This document shows, in pieces, positions 19,387 to 29,423 of a stretch of DNA of 40,463 nucleotides. A model generated the notes under the pieces. It had not been told where the DNA came from, searched no databases, and saw only the letters and a list, made by a program, of their open reading frames with translations. Made by a program: the position numbers and the translations under genes. Each line of letters opens with the position of its first letter. The first letter of the stretch is position 1. The stretch comes from Paludibacteraceae bacterium (GTDB taxonomy: Bacteria; Bacteroidota; Bacteroidia; Bacteroidales; Paludibacteraceae): positions 1-40,463 of the forward strand of contig JAEELX010000054.1 of NCBI GenBank assembly GCA_016282955.1, in the 5' to 3' direction.

Positions 19387-21522
19387 TTACTTCTTTATTC
19401 CGTCACGAATCAAGAGTGCATCCACCGTTGGTTCGCCACCTTTGAATTTCTTGTAGAGGTTCATTGCTTTGTCCGAGCCACCTTTTTCAAGGATATTGGT
19501 GCGGAAAGCGTCAGCCGTCTTCTTGTCAAAAATCGTCTTGCTTTTCTTCGCTGCTTTTTGGAACACCGCAAAAGCGTCTGCTTCTAACACTTCCGACCAC
19601 TTATAACTATAATAGCCCGCTGCATAGCCACCCGAGAAGATGTGGTTGAACGAAGCCTCCATTTGCGTGCCTAACACGGTTGGGAAAACTTGCACCTGTT
19701 GCATAGCATCGTTACCAAATTTCAGCACAGCCTCTTGCACCGTCCTATCGGCAGGCACCACAAACGGCTCTGTGAGCGAATGCCAAGCCATATCCAAGTA
19801 GCCAAAACTCAACTGACGAACGCAAGCGTAAGCCACATGATAATGTTGTGCATTTTTGATTTTATCAATCAACTCTTGAGGGATTTTTTCGCCGGTTTGA
19901 TAGTGCTTTGCAAACATATCTAAGAACTCTTTTTCTTGCAAGAAGTTCTCGTTAAACTGCGATGGGAGTTCCACAAAATCACGTGGCACATTCGTCCCAG
20001 AAACACCTGCATACGTACATTTGGAGAGCATTCCATGCAATGCGTGTCCAAACTCGTGCAAGAATGTTTCTACTTCGTTATACGTGAATAAAGCGGGTTT
20101 TTCAGCCGTTGGACGCGTGAAATTCATCACATTAACGATATGCGGTCTATGGTCAACCTTACCTTCTTTGTATTGCGGTTGATAATCGTTCATCCACGCT
20201 CCACCACGTTTGCCCTCACGAGGATGGAAATCTGCATAATACACTGCCAAAAATGCCCCTTTTGCATCAAAAACTTCGTAAACTGACACTTCGGGATGAT
20301 ATACTGGAATGTTTTTATTCTCCTTGAAAGTCAAACCGTACAACTTTTTAGCCAACGCAAAAGCACCTTGTTTCACATTTTCCAACTCAAAATAGGGACG
20401 CAATAAATCATCTGAAAGAGCATATTTTTCTTCCTGCAATTTCTTGGAATAATAACTCCAATCCCACGCCTGAATGGTTGCATAAAACCCTTTTGAGTTA
20501 GCGTATTCTTGAATCTCTTCCACTTCTTTCTTTGCCACAGGCATATACGCATCGCGGAGTTGGTCTAACAACTTGAACACGTTGTCCTTATTTTCTGCCA
20601 TTCGGCGAATCAACGCCTTGTCGGCAAACGTTTTTTGCCCCAACAATTTTGCAATTTCCAAGCGTGTATTCACAATATCCACAATGTTTTGCGTGTTGTC
20701 AAATTCGCCACCGATGCAACGTGTGTTGTACGCCGTGTAGAGTTCACGACGAATGTCGCGGTTGTCCAAATCCTCCATAACGGGTCCGTATGTGGTAGGT
20801 TTGAGGTTTAACAAATAGCCTTGCAAGCCTTTCTGCTCGGCATTGTCTTTGAGCATCTTTTTGGTGTCGTCATTCAAACCTGCAAGCAAACTTTCGTCTT
20901 TGATGAGCATCGTCCAAGCGTTGGTGGCTTTGAGGACGTTTTGACCAAAGGTGAGAGTGAGTGTACTCAACTTAACAGACAGTTCTTCGTACTTTTTCTT
21001 ATCCTCATCGGACAAGTTCGCACCATTCAACGCAAACGATTCGTAAATATCCTCCAACAAAGTGGCTTGTTCGGTCGTCAATTTGAGCGAAGCACGTTTG
21101 TCATATACTTTTTTGATACGTTCAAATAAACCTTTGTTGAGCAAAATTTTGTTGGAATACTCCGTCATTTTTGGCGAAATCTCAAGTTCCAATTTTTGCA
21201 TCTCAGCGTTCGTTTCGGCACTCGTCAGGTTATAGAAGCACCCTGCAACCATACTCAGCAACTGTCCCGCTTTGTCATACGCTTCAATCGTATTGGCAAA
21301 AGTTGGTTCTGCGGGATTATTCACGATGGCATCAATTTCTGCCAAGCCTTGCTTCATTCCCTCTTCAAAAGCGGGTGCATAATGTTCCATTTTGATTTCG
21401 TTAAATGGATAAGTTCCGTGCGGTGTCTTCCAATTTTTGTAGTTCAAAAATGGATTTTCATTCGCATTTGCACTTAGGGTAAAAACTGTTAAACCCATAG
21501 CAATCAATGTTTTAAAATTCAT
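19387..21522 (-). CDS. dcp: M3 family metallopeptidase (peptidyl-dipeptidase Dcp-like), exported
   Basis: Signal peptide MNFKTLIAMGLTVFTLSANA; TFLHEFGHALHGMLSKCTYAGVSGTNVPRDFVELPSQFNENF. Confidence 0.92.
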   Translation of the reverse strand: MNFKTLIAMGLTVFTLSANANENPFLNYKNWKTPHGTYPFNEIKMEHYAPAFEEGMKQGLAEIDAIVNNPAEPTFANTIEAYDKAGQLLSMVAGCFYNLTSAETNAEMQKLELEISPKMTEYSNKILLNKGLFERIKKVYDKRASLKLTTEQATLLEDIYESFALNGANLSDEDKKKYEELSVKLSTLTLTFGQNVLKATNAWTMLIKDESLLAGLNDDTKKMLKDNAEQKGLQGYLLNLKPTTYGPVMEDLDNRDIRRELYTAYNTRCIGGEFDNTQNIVDIVNTRLEIAKLLGQKTFADKALIRRMAENKDNVFKLLDQLRDAYMPVAKKEVEEIQEYANSKGFYATIQAWDWSYYSKKLQEEKYALSDDLLRPYFELENVKQGAFALAKKLYGLTFKENKNIPVYHPEVSVYEVFDAKGAFLAVYYADFHPREGKRGGAWMNDYQPQYKEGKVDHRPHIVNVMNFTRPTAEKPALFTYNEVETFLHEFGHALHGMLSKCTYAGVSGTNVPRDFVELPSQFNENFLQEKEFLDMFAKHYQTGEKIPQELIDKIKNAQHYHVAYACVRQLSFGYLDMAWHSLTEPFVVPADRTVQEAVLKFGNDAMQQVQVFPTVLGTQMEASFNHIFSGGYAAGYYSYKWSEVLEADAFAVFQKAAKKSKTIFDKKTADAFRTNILEKGGSDKAMNLYKKFKGGEPTVDALLIRDGIKK

Positions 21523-21535
21523 ACAACGTTATAGT

Positions 21536-22207
21536 TTAGTTAATAATTATTTCTCCAAAACAATCTGGGCAGTGGAAATCAGGTTCAGGCAAATCAATCG
21601 GATTCCAACTCAATAAATGTTTGTGCGTTCGCTGAGCACACTTGTAAAAATTCCCGCGTAAGTTCAACGGGAAAGCCGTTTTTTCGTCAATTCCCAACAA
21701 GGTCAACGGAATACCAATCGTCAGTTTATAATCTTCGGATTCGGGAATAATCGTGTGCTTTTTCTTGGGCGTGTAGGCACGAAGGATGCTTTGTCGCTCT
21801 TGTTCATTCAGTCGTTGCACATTTTCCGTGCGGTTCGTTCGCAGTGAGGCATTACAAACGCCGATACGATTAAATTCAAAGTTAAAATACCGTTTTTCGG
21901 TTGCGTGCGTACAGAAAAACTCCACACACGAATCCTCACAAACCGCCTCCATATCCTTGAAATGCTCCACACAAGCGTCTTCTTCCGTCCACATAAAATG
22001 AACGTACAAATAATCATTCGAGCGACCTATTCCAAACGACACTTTGGGCGAATACGGCAACTGCCAATTATTTTCGGCAAGGGCATAAAACGGTACAAAC
22101 GCCTTTTCATACTCGTTATGGATTTGCTCTATCGATTTGCCGTCCAAAATCGGATGGTAATAAACCTGTATTTTTTTTATTTCTTTTTCCACACAAATTG
22201 CATTCAA
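21536..22207 (-). CDS. Carbohydrate-binding family 9-like protein
   Basis: WQLPYSPKVSFGIGRSNDYLYVHFMWTEEDACVEHFKDMEAVCEDSCVEFFC...YFNFEFNRIGVCNAS resembles CBM9-like proteins. Confidence 0.6.
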   Translation of the reverse strand: MNAICVEKEIKKIQVYYHPILDGKSIEQIHNEYEKAFVPFYALAENNWQLPYSPKVSFGIGRSNDYLYVHFMWTEEDACVEHFKDMEAVCEDSCVEFFCTHATEKRYFNFEFNRIGVCNASLRTNRTENVQRLNEQERQSILRAYTPKKKHTIIPESEDYKLTIGIPLTLLGIDEKTAFPLNLRGNFYKCAQRTHKHLLSWNPIDLPEPDFHCPDCFGEIIIN

Positions 22208-22287
22208 AACCGACTATCTACATCGTTCGGCAATAATATCATTGTGCAAAAATACATTTTTTCGGTAAAATAAACATACATTTTTAC

Positions 22288-22318
22288 AAAAAAAAAGCCT
22301 CCACTTTTGTGAAGACTA
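22288..22318 (-). terminator. Rho-independent terminator downstream of the Cys-rich lipoprotein gene
   Basis: Minus strand AGTCTTCAC-AAAA-GTGGAGGCT followed by a T run (stem includes G-U pairs). Confidence 0.7.
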
Positions 22319-22361
22319 TTTTTTTAGTTGGGTATCACTACCCGTTGTTGTGAAAGCAAAA

Positions 22362-22901
22362 TTACTTTGCAGGAGCTTCTTCTTTAGCAGCTTCAGCTGG
22401 AGCCTCTGCAGCAGCTTCTTCAGCAGCTACGAGTGTGAGTTCAGAAACTTCGATGTAGAGTTTTGGACCATCACATTTCTTTTCGCCTTCTTCGCATTTT
22501 TTCTCGTCAGCTTTTGGGCAATCTTTTTTCTCGCCTTCTTTGCACTCTTTTTTGTCTTCTTCGGTGCATTCGCATTTTTTAACGATACCTTTAACTGCGA
22601 TTACTTGTCCAACAAGAGTAGTGTCAAGAGCTTCAGCTGCAACGATTTTGATGCAACTTTCTTCACTTTTAACGAAACCTACTTTGCCTTCTGCTTTTTC
22701 GCATTTGCAAATACCTGCGAGAGTTCCTTCGATAGAAACTTCTTGGTCAATACATGCTTCGCCTTGTGCTAAAACGTCAGCGATTGCCACTTTTTGTACT
22801 TGAACTTCCTCTGCTTGTTCGTTTTCTGCCTTTTTGCTGTTAGAAGAGCAACTTGCAAAAGCAAAAACTGCTACTGAAAAGAATAATAAAAATTTTTTCA
22901 T
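22362..22901 (-). CDS. Lipoprotein with OB-fold-like domain and Cys/Lys/Glu-rich segment
   Basis: Lipobox-like FAFASCSSNSKK; VSIEGTLAGICKCEKAEGKVGFV...VIAVKGIVKKCECTEEDKKECKEGEKKDCPKADEKKCEEGEKKCDGPKLYIEVSEL; Ala/Glu-rich tail. Confidence 0.7.
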   Translation of the reverse strand: MKKFLLFFSVAVFAFASCSSNSKKAENEQAEEVQVQKVAIADVLAQGEACIDQEVSIEGTLAGICKCEKAEGKVGFVKSEESCIKIVAAEALDTTLVGQVIAVKGIVKKCECTEEDKKECKEGEKKDCPKADEKKCEEGEKKCDGPKLYIEVSELTLVAAEEAAAEAPAEAAKEEAPAK

Positions 22902-23133
22902 TGTTTTTATAAATTAAAAATTATTTGTTTTCAAAATTTCCATACGAAGATACTACTTTTTCTGAATTATAAAATTTTTTTTTACAAAACCGCATTTTTT
23001 ACAAATCACGTGTATTTATAAGGCTTATAAGGGGGTATAATTGAAAGAAAAACACATTAGATGATTGAAAAATAAAGATTTTTTGTCCACGATAATTTCG
23101 AATCAAGGTTTCGCTTTGGACATATACAAAATA

Positions 23134-23163
23134 AAATGGGCATAACATTTGTTACACCCATTT
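23134..23163 (-). terminator. Hairpin terminator downstream of the PpiD-like gene
   Basis: AAATGGGTGTAACA-AA-TGTTATGCCCATTT on the minus strand, followed by T-rich sequence. Confidence 0.6.
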
Positions 23164-23182
23164 CGCTTGCATTCAGCCTATT

Positions 23183-25198
23183 TTATTGAAAATTAGAACG
23201 ATTATCTTCTATCTCGGCTTGTTCATTCAAATAATTAAGTGCTTGATACACAAAAGAATACGCAATCGGTGGCGTCAATCGTTGGGCTTCTTGTGCATAA
23301 TTTATTTCGCCAACCGAACCTTTTTTAGGACCTGCTTGCACAACAAAAAGACCCATATTTCCCTCGATTGGCTCGCTAAGTTGGTTTTCTTCCAAAGTCA
23401 TCGTGACACCCACCACCGCAGGTTCTAAACCACTATTTCCAAAGCGTTGGCTACCCAACGTAACGGACTCGGCCGTGTAAATTTCTTCATCGAAGCGATT
23501 TCCAACCTCTTCCAACGTGCTGAATTGTCCCAATTGTTGTTTGAGATACTCGGCTTTTTTCTTGTTCAAAAGCACCTGCTGAAGTTCATATCGAACATCA
23601 CCGATAGGACGATATTCATCTTCGTTGATGTCTACCAAGTTTGCCACAACATATTGGTCGCCACACTCAAAGACATCGCTCACTACGTTTGCTTTTTTAG
23701 CCTCAAAAGCCCAACGCACAATAGCCCGACTGCCATCTAAATCGCCGATTTTTTCTTGGATTTTCTGCACATTGTATGCCGGATAAACGATCAACTCACG
23801 CTCTTTGGCTGCTTCTGAAAAGGTGTTGTCATTAGCGGCTTCCACTGCAAACTGTTTCGCCGTATTATAAATCAACGAATAGGTCGTAGAAGACGGATAA
23901 ACCGTGCGTGCCAAAATCGCCAACTTCACTTTGGGGGTTGGGGCACTTTTTTCTACGATTTGCACCTTTTGTTGCTTCCCTGTTGCGACATTGGTTGCAT
24001 GAAAAACATAATTTTTCGGATGGTTGAAAGCCGAATCAACCAATTCTGGCGTCAAAGTCCGTTCGGTGAACCAACCTAAATCGTTTTCGGGTTGGTCGCC
24101 TTCTGCAAGGATTTTCAGGTGAACCGAATCACTCTTGCTATATCCTGCATCTACTAATTTAGCAATTGAATAGACGTTGTTTTCAAAGGTTACTTCGCTC
24201 ACTTGACCTTTTTTTGCATTTTTGTTGAAGGCAAAATCCTTGTATTGAGCGGGAACGGTGCTTTCGGAATAGTTAATATCTTCGTAGCGAATATCGCTGT
24301 TAGAATTCACTAAATAAGACACATCGTCCGCTGTTTTGAACTCATCCAACAAACTTTCAAAGTATTTTTTTGCGTTGTCGTGGTCGTCTGGCGAAGGTGT
24401 AATCGGAAAAACTACGTATTCCAAAGCCCGATGAGGTCTTTGTTTGTAGAGTTGTTTACGCTCTTTGTATAGTTTTTTGATTTCGGAATTATCAACACTT
24501 ACCAACGAATCGGCAATTGCATAATAAGGTTTGATTACATACCGTGCATCGCGACTCACTTCACGTCCTTCTACTTCGTATTTAAGTTCCACATTGTTCA
24601 ACACATACATCGTAGAAAGCAAATTGGCATATTTTTCCTGCAAAACCGACAGCCACACCATTTTTTCCCAATACAACCAGTAGGTTTGTGCTTGTTGTAA
24701 GTTTTCTGCTTGTGTTTCATCATCGGGTGTCATGTCCAACGAATTAACGAACTGCACGACATTGGCACGATTAAAATTGCCATTTTGGTCCATAAACACC
24801 CTACGTTGTTGTATGAGTGCATGCACATGCGACCCGAAACAGTAATCGCTTAACTCGTTTGCCGTTACCATCATTCCAATTTTTTTGGCTTGCTGTGAAA
24901 GAATTTTATCCGTCAGCATAATTTGCCATGCCTGACTGCGAATAGAAATCTGGGTTGCTTCGTCAAAATCCGAGCGTCCCGACTCTATTTTATACACTTC
25001 GGTGATTCGTTCTCGCAACGTCTCAAAATCGGTGAAATGGATTTTATCACCCTCTATAACGCCGACATACTCCCGATTACGGTTAAGAAAAGTACTTCCT
25101 GAATTAAGGAAATCGCCTAAAACAAAGGCCATCATCGCTACGCCCACAATGATAAGCAGTAGCACTCCATGATTACGAATTTTTTGTAAAACTGACAT
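23183..25198 (-). CDS. SurA N-terminal domain / PpiD-like peptidyl-prolyl isomerase, membrane anchored
   Basis: MSVLQKIRNHGVLLLIIVGVAMMAFVLGDFLNSG anchor; YVGVIEGDKIHFTDFETLRE...; Bacteroidota PpiD-like architecture and length. Confidence 0.8.
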   Translation of the reverse strand: MSVLQKIRNHGVLLLIIVGVAMMAFVLGDFLNSGSTFLNRNREYVGVIEGDKIHFTDFETLRERITEVYKIESGRSDFDEATQISIRSQAWQIMLTDKILSQQAKKIGMMVTANELSDYCFGSHVHALIQQRRVFMDQNGNFNRANVVQFVNSLDMTPDDETQAENLQQAQTYWLYWEKMVWLSVLQEKYANLLSTMYVLNNVELKYEVEGREVSRDARYVIKPYYAIADSLVSVDNSEIKKLYKERKQLYKQRPHRALEYVVFPITPSPDDHDNAKKYFESLLDEFKTADDVSYLVNSNSDIRYEDINYSESTVPAQYKDFAFNKNAKKGQVSEVTFENNVYSIAKLVDAGYSKSDSVHLKILAEGDQPENDLGWFTERTLTPELVDSAFNHPKNYVFHATNVATGKQQKVQIVEKSAPTPKVKLAILARTVYPSSTTYSLIYNTAKQFAVEAANDNTFSEAAKERELIVYPAYNVQKIQEKIGDLDGSRAIVRWAFEAKKANVVSDVFECGDQYVVANLVDINEDEYRPIGDVRYELQQVLLNKKKAEYLKQQLGQFSTLEEVGNRFDEEIYTAESVTLGSQRFGNSGLEPAVVGVTMTLEENQLSEPIEGNMGLFVVQAGPKKGSVGEINYAQEAQRLTPPIAYSFVYQALNYLNEQAEIEDNRSNFQ

Positions 25199-25206
25199 AT
25201 TTTTAA

Positions 25207-25722
25207 TTAAAATTTATAACGCACACCTAATGAAAGAGCCAACAAACCAGGCCCATAAAACTCCGAGCCACCATTGATATAAACGCCCAAAGTCGGTCGC
25301 CAATCAATCGATAACTGCAAAGGAAATTCAAAATTATACTCTACCCCCACATGAGCCAACACACCTGCATAAACGCCCGTGCCTTGCTCCGTATCTTTCC
25401 CAAGCAACGTCCCACCCCCTGCACCTAAGCCGATATACCAATTCCACTCGCCATCTTCATCCCAAGGGATTGGCTTATTAAACGGGTTGAGCCAATCATA
25501 CGAGAGTCCTCCACCTACTCCAAAGCCGTAAGCAGCCGTGGCAGACCACGGGAAACCCGCAAATATATCGATCATATTCTTATCGCCTACCGCAATTTGA
25601 TACGAAAAATCCAAGCCTCCACCCAAGTTACCACCAATAGCACGAGAGCCACCTGCGTAACTCCAAGTGCTCACACTCAATAAGGTTATTATAATCAATA
25701 CAAGGCGTTTCATCTTAGTCAT
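25207..25722 (-). CDS. Outer-membrane beta-barrel-like protein
   Basis: Signal peptide MKRLVLIIITLLSVSTWSYAGG; Gly/aromatic alternating strands; terminal LSLGVRYKF with C-terminal Phe. Confidence 0.6.
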   Translation of the reverse strand: MTKMKRLVLIIITLLSVSTWSYAGGSRAIGGNLGGGLDFSYQIAVGDKNMIDIFAGFPWSATAAYGFGVGGGLSYDWLNPFNKPIPWDEDGEWNWYIGLGAGGGTLLGKDTEQGTGVYAGVLAHVGVEYNFEFPLQLSIDWRPTLGVYINGGSEFYGPGLLALSLGVRYKF

Positions 25723-26321
25723 TATTTTGGTTCTGTTCCGTATGTGTTTCCATCTATTTCTGCGTATTTAACATTTTTTACCCCTGGTAAATACATATAT
25801 TTTTCCAACTTTCCATAAAGCAGAATAGTTTTGGATAAATTTCCTCCATTTTGTGGCAGATTGACACCATTCCTAACTTTTGAGCCTGTTGGTAACTGTG
25901 CCGCAATGATGTTACTTGTTTCACCCGCTTTAATAGCCATCAAAATGTTAGTCCCTACCCCCTTTTCATCAGCCGTAAAAGGTGGCTGAAATTCCGTGTT
26001 ATTTCTCCATGTAGTTTTCCCCGCTTTTATTTGCCCAACGATAACTCCTTGCACCCAAAAAACACCCGTTTTTGTATTATTTAATGCAATCACATCGGTA
26101 ACCGTGAACGGATTCGCTTTTGTCCCGTCACCCGTAATCTGTACGTTTGGATCCACGCCCGTTCCTCCCTTGTCGGAATCCGAGTTGCCTGTTGCTTCCG
26201 TGTTATTTTCGAGGTCGTCTGGGTCTGTTAAACCCTTTGCACACGCACCCCAACCGATTGCAAAAACACAACAAAACAGCAACACACTCAATGACCGAAT
26301 AGAGCCGATGTATTTTTTCAT
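25722..26321 (-). CDS. DUF6359-like (OB-fold) lipoprotein
   Basis: Lipobox WGACAKG; GTKANPFTVTDVIALNNTKTGVFWVQGVIVGQIKAGK matches the DUF6359 'YTV.eAi......WV.GYIVG' pattern; overlaps the next gene. Confidence 0.6.
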   Translation of the reverse strand: MKKYIGSIRSLSVLLFCCVFAIGWGACAKGLTDPDDLENNTEATGNSDSDKGGTGVDPNVQITGDGTKANPFTVTDVIALNNTKTGVFWVQGVIVGQIKAGKTTWRNNTEFQPPFTADEKGVGTNILMAIKAGETSNIIAAQLPTGSKVRNGVNLPQNGGNLSKTILLYGKLEKYMYLPGVKNVKYAEIDGNTYGTEPK

Positions 26322-26435
26322 GTTGATAGGCGATTACTAATTTATCATTACTTTATCCGTGCGAAGATAGTTTTTTTTTCTTTATACAAAGATTTTATTT
26401 TTTAGATTTTATCAAATAATCAAAAATACGATTGT

Positions 26436-26540
26436 ACAACAAAAAAAGTTGCACATGCTATGCACAACTTTTTCCAACATCGAACAAACGATTATTTTAA
26501 CTATCAAATAAAACCTGTTTTTTGCGACCGAATGAACGCT
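26436..26540. repeat. 3' flank repeat (hairpin plus about 60 nt), repeated at 28000-28100
   Basis: aaaaagttgcacatgctatgcacaactttttccaacatcgaacaaacgattattttaactatcaaataaaacctgttttttgc here versus the same with a few substitutions at 28000-28100. Confidence 0.85.
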
Positions 26541-26541
26541 T

Positions 26542-27759
26542 TTATTTACGTGTGACATTTAACGTTACTGTTTTCCCACCACCTTTAAGCTCAAGGGTGC
26601 GACTTTGTGCATTAGGACTACCATTGGGACCCGCTCCAACACATGTAATGGTTACGATATAGCGACCTTTCCCCCCTGAATTTGGGCTAGCAGAAAATAG
26701 ACCTGATATTGCTACCCCGCTAATTGTCCACGAATCCACATTAGAGATAAATTCAAATGTCTGCGTTCCACCACTATGCGGGAAGGTAAAGTCAGTGCTT
26801 TGTGTATATTCAAACTGTGTATAACGATCTTGATTAACCGTGAGAATAAATGTGCTATCCTTCCCCGCAATCGTAATTTGCCCTGTACGCGAATTAGTAG
26901 AACTGGGATTTTCTTGTGCAGTGATGACCAATTCTATGTCTCCTGCAATACCACTTTCTTGGTCAACCGAAAGCCATTCTTTATCCGCTTCAGCGACCGT
27001 TGCCGTCCAATTTACACGTGCACTGAACTTAAACGTTTGTTCGGACTGTACACAACGATAGGAAAGTGTAGTTTCATCTTCGTACTTGAATTCATCTTTA
27101 TTTTCCTGTATAACTTGAATCACAAACGAACTATTGCCACTCTGGACGATTATCGTGCCTGTACGGTCGGTCGATTGCAGGTTTTCTTCCACTTTGATGA
27201 TCAATTTAACCTGACCTTTTACTCCTGACATATCAAGTTTTATCCATTCGTATGTTTCCTCATCTATGCTTGCTGTCCACTCTACGTTCGCATAAAACGA
27301 ATAGGACGTATCCTGCTTACGACTGTCCAAATAGATTTTGATGGTTCCTTCTTCATCACCTTCCAAAATGAAGTCCTCTGCCTTTTGTTTTACGGTAACA
27401 ACGACAGACGTATCGCCCGCATACAACTTAATGCGACCGTATCGGATGTTTTGCTCCTCATTTTTTGTGATACTGAAGTGTATCTCGTGTGTGCCAGGCT
27501 TACCTTGCGTTTGCGAAATGGTCAGCCAAGAAGTCGCCTGTTCTTCCACTTCTGCTACCCACGAAAAATTGGATTCAAACACAAGGGAAGATGTAATCGC
27601 TTCATAACTGAACGTAAGGGTTGTATCCATCTTAAAATCAACTTTGAGTAGCGTCCCTCTTGTGCCAGCAGATGGCATCTCATATTCAATTTTTTCACAC
27701 GCTATGAATAACGACAACGTTATGAGCGAAAGAAAAATAATTCTGATACATCTTTTCAT
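26542..27759 (-). CDS. BACON-type domain lipoprotein, tandem copy 1
   Basis: Lipobox LFIACEKIEYEMP; repeated Ig-like units (FSYEAITSSLVFESNFSWVAEVEEQATSWLTISQTQGKPGTHEIHFSITKNEE...RYGRIKLYAGDTSVVVTVKQ). Confidence 0.82.
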   Translation of the reverse strand: MKRCIRIIFLSLITLSLFIACEKIEYEMPSAGTRGTLLKVDFKMDTTLTFSYEAITSSLVFESNFSWVAEVEEQATSWLTISQTQGKPGTHEIHFSITKNEEQNIRYGRIKLYAGDTSVVVTVKQKAEDFILEGDEEGTIKIYLDSRKQDTSYSFYANVEWTASIDEETYEWIKLDMSGVKGQVKLIIKVEENLQSTDRTGTIIVQSGNSSFVIQVIQENKDEFKYEDETTLSYRCVQSEQTFKFSARVNWTATVAEADKEWLSVDQESGIAGDIELVITAQENPSSTNSRTGQITIAGKDSTFILTVNQDRYTQFEYTQSTDFTFPHSGGTQTFEFISNVDSWTISGVAISGLFSASPNSGGKGRYIVTITCVGAGPNGSPNAQSRTLELKGGGKTVTLNVTRK

Positions 27760-27854
27760 ATGACCAATTTATTTAGTTATTTTTAGGTTTTTATTCTTTA
27801 TCCTTGTATGCAATTTATGCAGTAATGCTGAATCATTCAATCTTAAACTATTGT

Positions 27855-27965
27855 TATTCAATAAATTAAAATCCATTTTACACCGCATTGGTTGCCCCAA
27901 AAAACAATTTATAGCTCCTGTAAAAAAGCACACAACGTGCAAAATTACCTCAAAAAGATGAAAAA
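27855..27965. repeat. Duplicated promoter/leader block, copy A (pairs with 29424-29534)
   Basis: 111 nt aligned by eye with 2 mismatches (cacc/catc and acaacg/acaatg). Confidence 0.9.
27940..27947 (-). promoter_or_regulatory. Candidate -7 element TAATTTTG for BACON copy 1 (TTTT at the -33 position, N19)
   Basis: Minus strand matches TAnnTTTG; same position in the conserved block of all three copies. Confidence 0.55.
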
Positions 27966-28100
27966 TAAAAATTTTATTCAACTATGGCATTTTTTGCGGA
28001 TAAAAAAAAGTTGCACATGCTCTGCACAACTTTTTCCAACACCGAACAAACGATTATTTTAACTATCAAATAAAACCAGTTTTTTGCAACCCGATAAACG

Positions 28101-29327
28101 TTAACCAGTGGTACCTCGTCTACAGTTAAACTGTCTTGTTTGTCCGCCACCTCGCAGGTAAAGGACGCGACCTACTCCCATCCTCCCATACCGATCATCC
28201 CCGGCTTCACAACTAATAGTTATGGTACATGAACCATATGTGCCCTTATTTGGCGTAACGGAAAATGGCGAACTGACTTCCGCTGTCCACTCATCTACAT
28301 TAGAGAAAAATTCAAATGTCTGCGTTCCACCACTAAACGGGAAACTAAACTCGGTGACAGATGATGTAAATGTAAACGCAGGATAAGCATCTTGTGTAAC
28401 ATTAAGGATAAAGGTGCTATCCTCTCCCGTAATCGTAATTTGCCCCATACGTGCAACGAAATTTAGGTTTTCTTCTGCGGTGACTTTCAATTCTATGCCT
28501 CCAGCAGTACCACTTTCTTGGTCAACCGAAATCCATGCTGCATCCTCTTCCGAGAGCGTTACCGTCCAATCTACACGTGCATTGAAACTAAACGTTTTTT
28601 CTGACTTCGAATAAGGGAAGGCAAGTGTCGTTTGAGCATTATTGTAGTCAAATTCATCTTCTACTTTTGCCTGTATGACTTGAATCTCAAACGAATGATT
28701 GCTACTCAGGACGGTTATCGTGCCTGTACGTTCCGCTTGTTTATTTTTTTCCACGCTGATGGTCAGTTTCGTCTCGTCTTTGATTCCCGAATCCTCCGTG
28801 TGCAGCCACTCTTCTGCGGCCTCATTCACGATTGCCGTCCACTCTACGTTCGCATAAAACGTATAGGAGGTGTCCTGTTTCTTACCGTCCAAATAGATGG
28901 TAGCCGATTTGATATTGCCCTCTTCATCGCGTTCCAAAATGAAGTCCCCTGGATTTTGTTTTATGGTGATAACAATTGACGTATCGCCCATATACAACGT
29001 AATGCGGCCATATCGGGTGTCTCGCTCATCATTTTGGGTGAGGCTGAAAGATACATCGTGTGTGCCAGGCTTCCCGTTCAGTTGCGAAAACTTCAACCAA
29101 GGACTCGCCTGTTCATCCAGTTCTGCCACCCACGTATAATTGGACTTAAACGCGAGGGAAGACGTGTTTTCCTCATAACTGAACGCAAAAGTTGTATCCT
29201 TCGTAAAATCGATGGAGAGTCGTGCACCACCAGAGATAGTGGGCATATCATATTGCACTTTTTCACACGCTATAAACAACGGCAACGTCATGAACGAAAG
29301 AAAAATAATTCGGATAATTTGTTTCAT
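28101..29327 (-). CDS. BACON-type domain lipoprotein, tandem copy 2
   Basis: MKQIIRIIFLSFMTLPLFIACEKVQYDMP; same repeat architecture as copies 1 and 3; start taken at MKQ instead of MCRMKQ. Confidence 0.82.
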   Translation of the reverse strand: MKQIIRIIFLSFMTLPLFIACEKVQYDMPTISGGARLSIDFTKDTTFAFSYEENTSSLAFKSNYTWVAELDEQASPWLKFSQLNGKPGTHDVSFSLTQNDERDTRYGRITLYMGDTSIVITIKQNPGDFILERDEEGNIKSATIYLDGKKQDTSYTFYANVEWTAIVNEAAEEWLHTEDSGIKDETKLTISVEKNKQAERTGTITVLSSNHSFEIQVIQAKVEDEFDYNNAQTTLAFPYSKSEKTFSFNARVDWTVTLSEEDAAWISVDQESGTAGGIELKVTAEENLNFVARMGQITITGEDSTFILNVTQDAYPAFTFTSSVTEFSFPFSGGTQTFEFFSNVDEWTAEVSSPFSVTPNKGTYGSCTITISCEAGDDRYGRMGVGRVLYLRGGGQTRQFNCRRGTTG

Positions 29328-29423
29328 ACGACACAATTTACTTAGTTATTGTTAGGTTTGTATTCATTCTTTAATTTTTAGTATGCAACTTTATGCAGTA
29401 ATGTTAAAAAATTAAATTATTGC

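Noticed and set aside
27769-27981. 70-aa minus-strand ORF in the BACON copy 1 leader, considered as a leader peptide
   Set aside because: The frame is truncated early in the near-identical copy 2 leader (MRCKMDFNLLNSNNLIF*) and absent in copy 3, so it is not conserved as a peptide.
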